From Desulfobacteraceae bacterium (GTDB taxonomy: Bacteria; Desulfobacterota; Desulfobacteria; Desulfobacterales; Desulfosalsimonadaceae): a stretch of 7,150 nucleotides of DNA. Where the stretch lies: the NCBI GenBank assembly GCA_011389605.1, contig JAABTZ010000163.1:1-7150 (forward strand), written 5' to 3'. Shown here piece by piece: positions 1 through 4,405 of this stretch. The position numbers and the translations under genes are program-made. Each line of letters starts with the position of its first letter. Positions within the stretch are counted from its first letter, which is position 1. Under the pieces are notes generated by a model, which saw only the letters and a list, made by a program, of their open reading frames with translations, was not told where the DNA came from and made no database searches.

Positions 1-294
1 GATGCTGGGTTTATCCATAAACTGGCCGTAGTTAAGCTTGCTTTCCCGGTGCTGAAAATATGAGGAGATGCCCTGCTGTGCAAACTCTATCCCGGGATTT
101 GCAAACACGGATTCGATAAATTCCGCGTCAAGTTCGTCTCCGGCATCCATTATAAGCCGCTGCTTTAAGGTGTTGAAATCAGACGTGCCGTTTTGTCCGC
201 ACCAGCCGTATGCCGCACATGAAAAAACAGCCATTGCGATAAGGAAAATTTTAAATGCCGATATGTTTGCCGCAGACCGGGCGTTTTTTCTCAA
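1..294 (-). CDS. Lytic murein transglycosylase, N-terminal part (runs off the left edge)
   Basis: Ninety-eight codons are visible, and the gene continues past position 1. Residues 1–14 are basic and polar, followed by a hydrophobic segment (about 16–30, IFLIAMAVFSCAAYG), which fits a Sec signal peptide and export to the periplasm. A cysteine in VFSC could be a poor lipobox. Residues 66–98 contain NPGIEF, SSYFQHRESKLNYGQF and KPSI, which match the N-terminal part of MltB-like (SLT_2) lytic transglycosylases as I recall them; these cleave the MurNAc–GlcNAc bond in peptidoglycan. The catalytic glutamate would lie outside the window. The start is TTG at 294–292, overlapping the TGA stop of the upstream phosphatase gene, with AGGAGG six bases before it. 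The first in-frame ATG is residue 21, inside the hydrophobic core, and would destroy the signal peptide. The family call is by pattern recognition only. Confidence 0.78.
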   Translation of the reverse strand, partial: MRKNARSAANISAFKIFLIAMAVFSCAAYGWCGQNGTSDFNTLKQRLIMDAGDELDAEFIESVFANPGIEFAQQGISSYFQHRESKLNYGQFMDKPSI

Positions 295-1103
295 TTTACA
301 CCTCCTGTAAGCCGATCAAGTGGGACTTCGTAGGGGGTTTTGCGTTCAAACCCGACAATGGAATCATAGCCCGCATCCCGGATCTGTTTTAAGGCGGTAT
401 CAAAGTTCCTGCCTACCTGATCAGGGCTGTGGGCGTCTGAGCCCATGCACAGCGGGATGTTTTTCTGCCTGCATTTTTTAAGAATCCGGTTACCCGGATA
501 TGTCTGGCCGGCAGCGTGGTGCAGGCCGCTGGTGTTTATTTCCACGGCTTTTCCGGAATCAGCGATTTTGTCCAGGATGGGATCGAGTTTTTCATAAAAG
601 TCATTGCTTGGTATGGCACCGAATTTCTTGATCATGTCAAGATGGCATACAATATCAATATACGGGCATTGGGCAAGGCTGTCGAGCAATTCAAGGTACC
701 TGTCATAGACATTTTTCTCCGGCGGGCTTGTCTGATTTTCCCCGGCCCGGCTGCTTACTATGTTGCGATCTTTTATAAAGTGAACAGATCCGCCGATCAT
801 GTCAAAGTCAAAACGCTCCACAATGGTCCGGGCCTTTTGGGCCAGTTCCGGGGAGAAGTCCACTTCAAGGCCCACTTTTATTTTGATCCGGTTTTTGCAG
901 GCTGACTGGAGCCGGCGCACTGCGTAATAATAAAGGGGCACGTCCATGGGGGTCATGGATTGGTGCCTGCCATGCTCATTAAGGGTTAGATGATCCAGAA
1001 AACATATTTCCGAAAGCCCCCTGTGCACGGCATGGTCAATGTATTTTTCCATGCGGCCGCCGGCATGGTTGCAAAGCAGGGTGTGAACGTGATAATCCAT
1101 CAT
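291..1103 (-). CDS. hisK: Histidinol-phosphatase, PHP family (HisJ/HisK type)
   Basis: A 270-residue single-domain PHP phosphoesterase that would dephosphorylate L-histidinol phosphate in the cytoplasm, the penultimate stage of histidine synthesis. Visible metal-site motifs, in order, are HxH at H5/H7 (DYHVHT), D37-H38 (FLDH), E80 (GLEVDF), H108 (GSVH), H154 (CHLD), E189 (EINTSG) and D223/H225 (GSDAH). This is the full trinuclear-metal set expected for the family, and the length fits HisJ-type enzymes. The gene starts with two adjacent ATG codons (1103 and 1100). Upstream there is only a weak GGGCGG, so the exact start could be either. No other his genes are in the window, so the substrate rests on family similarity; a related sugar or nucleotide phosphate is possible. 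It lies immediately upstream of, and overlaps by four bases, a transglycosylase gene, an unusual partner for a histidine enzyme. Confidence 0.85.
   Translation of the reverse strand: MMDYHVHTLLCNHAGGRMEKYIDHAVHRGLSEICFLDHLTLNEHGRHQSMTPMDVPLYYYAVRRLQSACKNRIKIKVGLEVDFSPELAQKARTIVERFDFDMIGGSVHFIKDRNIVSSRAGENQTSPPEKNVYDRYLELLDSLAQCPYIDIVCHLDMIKKFGAIPSNDFYEKLDPILDKIADSGKAVEINTSGLHHAAGQTYPGNRILKKCRQKNIPLCMGSDAHSPDQVGRNFDTALKQIRDAGYDSIVGFERKTPYEVPLDRLTGGVN
301..306 (-). promoter_or_regulatory. Shine-Dalgarno that sets the TTG start of the transglycosylase
   Basis: The minus strand reads AGGAGG, then six bases, then TTG at 294–292. The site lies inside the last codons of the phosphatase gene, so terminating ribosomes could reinitiate at the overlapping TTGA. 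This is what decides the TTG start over the later ATG. Confidence 0.8.
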
Positions 1104-1154
1104 TTGTAATACCGCCCGACAGGGTCAAAAGATTTGATTTCATTTTAGGCCCAT

Positions 1155-1182
1155 ACTATACTCATCCAAACGGGTTGTTGAA
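1155..1182 (-). promoter_or_regulatory. Weak sigma-70-like promoter candidate for the phosphatase gene
   Basis: On the minus strand, TTCAAC (1182–1177, 3/6 to consensus) is followed after 16 bases by TATAGT (1160–1155, 5/6). This is about 50 bases ahead of the ATG at 1103. The -10 is good and the -35 poor. A short inverted repeat AACGG/CCGTT (1169–1173 and 1184–1188) overlaps the -35 side and may be chance. Confidence 0.35.
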
Positions 1183-1205
1183 TCCGTTAGTGTATATGTG
1201 CCATG

Positions 1206-1233
1206 TTGGGCCTCAAACTGTCAATCTTATAAG
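1206..1233 (+). promoter_or_regulatory. Weak sigma-70-like promoter candidate for radA
   Basis: TTGGGC (1206–1211, 3/6) is followed after 16 bases by TATAAG (1228–1233, 5/6), about 65 bases before the ATG at 1298. The -10 sits in the palindrome CTTATAAG, which also occurs just upstream of clpB. There is no independent support. Confidence 0.35.
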
Positions 1234-1297
1234 CTCATGGCGTTTTTAAGGTGCCATCCGAAATCGACTTTTTACGGGTTTGTCAAATTTGAAGGAC

Positions 1298-2662
1298 ATG
1301 AAAAAAAAATCCAGGGAGATTTATTGCTGCCAGGCTTGCGGGTATCAGAGTCCAAAATGGATGGGCAGATGCCCTGACTGCGGTCAGTGGGACAGCATGA
1401 CCGGGCAAAGCGCCCCTTCAGGCCCGGCCGCAGCCGGCAGAAGGGCGCTGGCCGACAGGTCAAAGCCGGTTTTAATAGATGCGGTTCCTTCAGAGGGAGA
1501 AGAGCGCACCTGCACGGGCGTAGACGAGTTTGACCGGGTTCTTGGAGGTGGCATTATTGCCGGCAGCCTGGTTCTTATCGGCGGGGATCCGGGTATCGGA
1601 AAATCCACCCTGCTGCTGCAGGTGCTCCAACACCTGGCAAGATCCGGGCGCCGGATGCTTTATGTGTCGGGAGAGGAATCCACCCGGCAGATCAAGATGC
1701 GAAGCCGCAGGCTGGCACCGGATGCTCCTGGCATGTATGTTGTCTCTGAGATCGATATTGACTCAGTCATTGATATTGCAAATGAGCACAAGCCAGACGC
1801 CCTTGTCATTGACTCCATCCAGACCATGTTTTCAAAGGACGCCGCTTCTGCCCCGGGCAGCGTAAGCCAGGTGCGCGAGGCCACCATGAAGCTGATGGTC
1901 ATGGCCAAGCAGACCGGTATCCCGGCGTTTTTAATCGGCCATGTGACCAAGGAGGGCGCCATTGCAGGCCCGAGGATCATGGAGCACATGGTGGACACGG
2001 TGCTTTATTTTGAGGGCGATCAGAACCACGTATTCCGCATCCTGCGGGCGGTGAAAAACCGGTTTGGCTCCACTAACGAGATCGGGGTCTTTGAAATGAA
2101 GGAATCGGGCCTGGAGCAGGTGCCCAATCCCTCTGAGGTGTTTTTGTCCGAAAGGGCGAAAAATGCGCCCGGATCCGTGGTCACTGCATGCATGGAAGGC
2201 ACCAGGCCCATCCTGGTGGAGCTCCAGGCGCTAATCAGCGTATCGGGCTACGGCACGGCCAGGCGAACGGTCCTGGGGCTTGATCACAACCGTGTATCCT
2301 TGCTGCTGGCGGTTATGGAGAAAAAACTGGGTTTAAATGTAGCGGGTCAGGATATTTTCATGAATGTTGCCGGCGGGGTAAGGGTCTCGGAGCCGGCCGT
2401 TGATCTTGGCATTATAGCTGCCGTGGCCTCAAGCTTTCTGGACAAGCCGGTTGCCGATGGAATGCTGCTTCTGGGTGAAGTGGGCCTCACAGGCGAGGTA
2501 AGGGGTATTTCTCATTTGCAGTCACGCATTGCAGAGGTTCAGAAGATGGGCTTTACCCGGTGCATTGTGCCCAAAAACAGTTTAAAGCAGGTTCAGGGAG
2601 TCAATGGCATTGAGCTTGTGGGCATAAGGCGGCTGGCAGAGGTCATGGATATTCTTTTTTAA
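1298..2662 (+). CDS. radA: DNA repair protein RadA (Sms), branch-migration ATPase
   Basis: RadA is a RecA-like, DnaB-related ATPase that acts with RecA to process recombination intermediates. Numbering from ATG 1298 (454 aa), the features are: a C4 zinc finger with C11, C14, C25 and C28 (CQAC…CPDC); Walker A GGDPGIGKST at 95–104; a Walker B-like DALVIDSIQT at 167–176; the RadA signature KNRFG at 253–257; and a C-terminal Lon-like domain (about 280–454) with NVAGGVRVSEPAVDLG and LLLGEVGLTGEVR. Everything expected for a full-length active protein is present. The start is uncertain. An in-frame TTG at 1280 would add six residues, but it has no ribosome site. ATG 1298 gives the typical MKKK start but has AAGGA only one base away, which is too close for a normal Shine-Dalgarno. 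It heads the radA–rlmE–yebC plus-strand cluster and is divergent from the phosphatase gene. Confidence 0.97.
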   Translation: MKKKSREIYCCQACGYQSPKWMGRCPDCGQWDSMTGQSAPSGPAAAGRRALADRSKPVLIDAVPSEGEERTCTGVDEFDRVLGGGIIAGSLVLIGGDPGIGKSTLLLQVLQHLARSGRRMLYVSGEESTRQIKMRSRRLAPDAPGMYVVSEIDIDSVIDIANEHKPDALVIDSIQTMFSKDAASAPGSVSQVREATMKLMVMAKQTGIPAFLIGHVTKEGAIAGPRIMEHMVDTVLYFEGDQNHVFRILRAVKNRFGSTNEIGVFEMKESGLEQVPNPSEVFLSERAKNAPGSVVTACMEGTRPILVELQALISVSGYGTARRTVLGLDHNRVSLLLAVMEKKLGLNVAGQDIFMNVAGGVRVSEPAVDLGIIAAVASSFLDKPVADGMLLLGEVGLTGEVRGISHLQSRIAEVQKMGFTRCIVPKNSLKQVQGVNGIELVGIRRLAEVMDILF

Positions 2663-2683
2663 GCGGAATGGTCCGCGGATTTT
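2663..2683 (+). terminator. Small hairpin after radA, possible leaky terminator or attenuator
   Basis: GCGGA (2663–2667), loop ATGG and TCCGC (2672–2676) form a 5-bp GC-rich stem directly after the radA TAA, followed by GGATTTT. The stem and T-run are short, so read-through into rlmE is expected. It may simply be an incidental stem. Confidence 0.28.
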
Positions 2684-2715
2684 AAACCGGCTTGACCGGA
2701 CTGATGATTTTATAT

Positions 2716-3354
2716 ATGACACGGAAAAAATCAAAAAACTTCGGAAATCCCCGTGCGCGTCCGGATTATTACGCACAGCAGGCCAGAAAGGATCAATTTC
2801 CGGCCAGGTCCGTTTACAAGCTAAAAGAAATCGAGGAAAAATATAATTTGATTCAGCCCGGCCAAGTGGTGCTGGATCTTGGATGCTCGCCGGGGTCCTG
2901 GCTTTTGTATGCATCCCGGAAAGTCGGGGCTTCCGGGCAGGTTATCGGTATTGATTTAAAGGCTGTTGACATGGACCTGCCTAAAAACACCATGGTGTTT
3001 CAGGCAGATATCAATGATCTTAATCCCGGGGCCTGGGAGGTTGTTGACCGGGGCGTGGATGTTGTGTTAAGCGATATGGCCCCTTCCACCACGGGCAGAA
3101 AAGAAGTTGATGCGGCGCGTTCCCACCAGTTGTGCGAAATGGCGCTGTATGCTGCCGACCGGGCATTGAGGCCCGGAGGGGCCTTTGTGTGCAAGATATT
3201 TCAAGGTCCGGATTTCAAGGAGTTTACCGAAGCTGTGCGGGCAAGGTTTGAGACCATGAAGATATTTAAGCCGGCCAGCTGCCGAAAAGACAGCAAGGAG
3301 ATCTACGTGATCGGCAGGGGCTGCAAACAGGAGGAAACAGATGGCAGGGCATAG
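2716..3354 (+). CDS. rlmE: 23S rRNA (uridine-2552-2'-O)-methyltransferase RlmE/FtsJ
   Basis: A 212-residue SAM-dependent methyltransferase predicted to methylate the 2'-O of U2552 in the A-loop of 23S rRNA during late 50S assembly. It has the RSVYKL substrate/catalytic segment (K35), SAM motif I LDLGCSPGSW (53–62), an acidic IGID at 77–80, D120 in SDMAP, K160 in FVCKIFQ and E195 in SKEIYVI. This completes the K-D-K-E tetrad of FtsJ enzymes. ATG 2716 is chosen because family members usually begin MTR/MSK followed by a short basic stretch. ATG 2704 and TTG 2692 are in frame, but no start has a clear ribosome site (only CGGA at 2697–2700). It lies 53 bases after radA and overlaps yebC by 14 bp. 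In E. coli the orthologue is a heat-shock gene, a known fact about the family and not something shown here. Confidence 0.95.
   Translation: MTRKKSKNFGNPRARPDYYAQQARKDQFPARSVYKLKEIEEKYNLIQPGQVVLDLGCSPGSWLLYASRKVGASGQVIGIDLKAVDMDLPKNTMVFQADINDLNPGAWEVVDRGVDVVLSDMAPSTTGRKEVDAARSHQLCEMALYAADRALRPGGAFVCKIFQGPDFKEFTEAVRARFETMKIFKPASCRKDSKEIYVIGRGCKQEETDGRA
3329..3334 (+). promoter_or_regulatory. Shine-Dalgarno for yebC inside the rlmE tail
   Basis: AGGAGG, followed by six bases and then ATG at 3341. It lies within the last codons of rlmE, which ends at 3354, so the yebC start is unambiguous and probably translationally coupled to rlmE. Confidence 0.85.
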
Positions 3355-4087
3355 CAAATGGGCAAACATAAAGCATAAAAAGGGCGCTGAAGACGCTAAA
3401 AGGGGAAAGATCTTCACCAAGCTGGTAAAAGAAATTATTGTGGCCGCCCGCCTGGGCGGCGGTGATCCAGCCGCTAATCCCCGGCTTAGGCTTGTCATTG
3501 AAAAAGCCAAACAGAATAACCTGCCCAAGGACAATATGGAGCGGGCCATTAAAAAGGGCACAGGAGAGCTTGAAGGGATCAATTACGAAGAAACCGCCTA
3601 TGAGGGCTACGGCCCGGGCGGGGCGGCCGTGTATGTTGAATCCTTGTCTGACAACAAAAACCGTACTGTTGCTGATGTGCGACATATTTTCAGCAAACAC
3701 GGGGGCAACCTCGGGGAAAACGGCTGTGTGTCATGGATGTTTGACAAAAAAGGCTGGATTCCTGTCAGCAAAAGCCATTCAGATGAAGACAATTTAATGG
3801 AGGCCGCTCTTGAAGCAGGCGCCGAGGATATCCGGGATGAAGAAGACGTATTTGAGGTAATCACCCCGCCCGAGGCCTTTGAAGATGTAAAGGCAGCCCT
3901 GGATGCCGCTGAGATCCCCTACGGCGATGCAGAAATAACCATGCTGCCCCAGACCGTTGTAAGCCTTGCAGGCTCTGATGCGGAAAAAATGTTCAAGCTC
4001 ATGAACGCCCTGGACGACAACGACGACGTTCAGAGGGTCCACACAAACGCCGATATTCCGGAAGAAGTCATTAATGCCATGAGCTAA
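3341..4087 (+). CDS. yebC: YebC/TACO1-family regulatory protein
   Basis: A 248-residue full-length YebC/PmpR/TACO1 protein. Family signatures are the N-terminal MAGHSKWANIKHKK (1–14), NNLPKDNMERAIKKGTGE (59–76), YEGYGPGG (87–94), DNKNRTVADVR (104–114), SKHGGNLGENGCVSWMF (118–134) and the C-terminal DDNDDVQRVHTN (225–236). Members have been described both as DNA-binding transcription regulators and as ribosome-associated factors that help translation of proline-rich stretches; the sequence does not decide between these. The start is fixed by a perfect AGGAGG six bases upstream. It overlaps the 3' end of rlmE, which favours cotranscription. In many proteobacteria ruvC follows yebC, but here yebC is the last gene before a convergent clpB. 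Confidence 0.97.
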   Translation: MAGHSKWANIKHKKGAEDAKRGKIFTKLVKEIIVAARLGGGDPAANPRLRLVIEKAKQNNLPKDNMERAIKKGTGELEGINYEETAYEGYGPGGAAVYVESLSDNKNRTVADVRHIFSKHGGNLGENGCVSWMFDKKGWIPVSKSHSDEDNLMEAALEAGAEDIRDEEDVFEVITPPEAFEDVKAALDAAEIPYGDAEITMLPQTVVSLAGSDAEKMFKLMNALDDNDDVQRVHTNADIPEEVINAMS

Positions 4088-4088
4088 C

Positions 4089-4100
4089 CGGATATATCCG
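4089..4100. repeat. Perfect 12-bp palindrome after yebC
   Basis: CGGATATATCCG begins two bases after the yebC TAA (4085–4087). It is self-complementary with no loop, so it is more like a protein-binding site or the tip of a weak hairpin than a terminator. Its function is unknown. Confidence 0.5.
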
Positions 4101-4103
4101 TTA

Positions 4104-4129
4104 TGTCTGGCAGCAAGGTCTGCCACACA
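4104..4129. repeat. Imperfect 10-bp stem-loop
   Basis: TGTCTGGCAG (4104–4113), loop CAAGGT and CTGCCACACA (4120–4129) pair with a single C/C mismatch. No T-run follows on either strand, so it is not a typical intrinsic terminator. It may help protect the 3' end of the yebC mRNA. Confidence 0.45.
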
Positions 4130-4165
4130 GATAAAAACGCCGGAGCCCGTATTTGGTGGAACCGT

Positions 4166-4192
4166 AAAAAGCCGGTTATCCCGTCCGCCGGC
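4166..4192 (-). terminator. Weak terminator-like hairpin, minus strand
   Basis: Read on the minus strand, GCCGG (4192–4188) and CCGGC (4175–4171) form a 5-bp all-GC stem with a 12-base loop, followed at once by T5 (4170–4166). It lies about 215 bases past the clpB stop. The long loop and short stem make this a weak candidate. Confidence 0.28.
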
Positions 4193-4196
4193 GCGG
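4186..4196. repeat. 11-bp direct repeat, copy 1
   Basis: CGCCGGCGCGG, repeated exactly at 4237–4247, 51 bp away. It is followed by TGTTTTTG, so with CCGC/GCGG pairing at 4185–4196 it could also act as a very small terminator for the plus strand. Confidence 0.5.
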
Positions 4197-4236
4197 TGTT
4201 TTTGAAGAAAGCAAATCCATAAGCGCCTTGGCTGAT

Positions 4237-4247
4237 CGCCGGCGCGG
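4237..4247. repeat. 11-bp direct repeat, copy 2
   Basis: CGCCGGCGCGG, identical to 4186–4196. This copy also forms the left foot of the nested palindrome that ends near 4322. Confidence 0.5.
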
Positions 4248-4269
4248 AAAAGGAGTTTTCTCGCTCCAG

Positions 4270-4292
4270 AAGCCTCCCGGAGGCTTAATTTT
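4270..4292 (+). terminator. Possible rho-independent terminator of the yebC transcript
   Basis: AAGCCTC (4270–4276), loop CCG and GAGGCTT (4280–4286) form a perfect 7-bp stem, followed by AATTTTCG. The stem is good and the T-run is only four long. It lies about 185 bases after the yebC stop and is the core of the nested palindrome. On the minus strand no T-run follows, so it favours the plus-strand transcript. Confidence 0.45.
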
Positions 4293-4405
4293 CGCTCGGA
4301 AACCCGCTTTTCCACGCCGCCGCCAGGGCAACAAAGTGCAATTTCATCAGAGCATAAAAAAATGGATTTCTTCAGAAGTCGATTTTCAGATTCATTCTGC
4401 CAGGT

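Larger units (their letters stand above)
4237..4322. repeat. Nested long palindrome of about 80 bp
   Basis: Three stems nest around one centre. The outer arms 4240–4252 and 4307–4319 pair at 12 of 13 positions (GGCG, one mismatch, GGAAAAG against CTTTTCC, CGCC). The middle arms GTTTTC (4255–4260) and GGAAAC (4298–4303) pair with one G·T. The inner hairpin is at 4270–4286. Two further pairs (4237–4238 with 4321–4322) follow a mismatch. Such organisation resembles a dispersed palindromic repeat or a structured RNA rather than a simple terminator. No second copy is in the window. Confidence 0.55.
4088..4405. other. Structured intergenic region between convergent yebC and clpB
   Basis: These 318 bases contain no credible gene. 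Open frames here lack ribosome sites and family resemblance. The stretch is unusually rich in inverted and direct repeats, listed separately: a palindrome at 4089–4100, a stem-loop at 4104–4129, 11-bp direct repeats at 4186 and 4237, and a nested palindrome at 4237–4322. The part from 4323 to 4405 is AT-richer, with an A7 run at 4356–4362 and no clear structure. It may hold the terminators of both genes, a dispersed repeat, or both. Confidence 0.7.

Noticed and set aside
68..310. 80-codon plus-strand frame at the left edge
   Set aside because: It is antisense to the transglycosylase reading frame, which has a signal peptide, family motifs and a perfect Shine-Dalgarno.
516..905. 129-codon plus-strand frame opposite the phosphatase
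   Set aside because: It is an antisense shadow of a gene with complete PHP metal motifs, and no independent signals support it.
1169..1188. AACGG/CCGTT inverted repeat as an operator
   Set aside because: Five-base arms with a 10-base spacer are expected by chance, and there is no linked regulator gene.
4103..4222. 39-codon plus-strand frame after yebC beginning MSGSKVCH
   Set aside because: No ribosome site is present, it is built from stem-loop sequence, and its composition is not protein-like.
3794..4315. 173-codon minus-strand open frame across the yebC 3' half and intergenic gap
   Set aside because: It overlaps antisense to the well-supported yebC, has no recognisable domain or ribosome site, and its intergenic part is explained by inverted repeats.
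4356..4362. A7 run (T7 on the minus strand) as a clpB terminator
   Set aside because: Only the tiny CTTCTGAAG inverted repeat precedes it on the minus strand; its loop would be too small for a stable hairpin.
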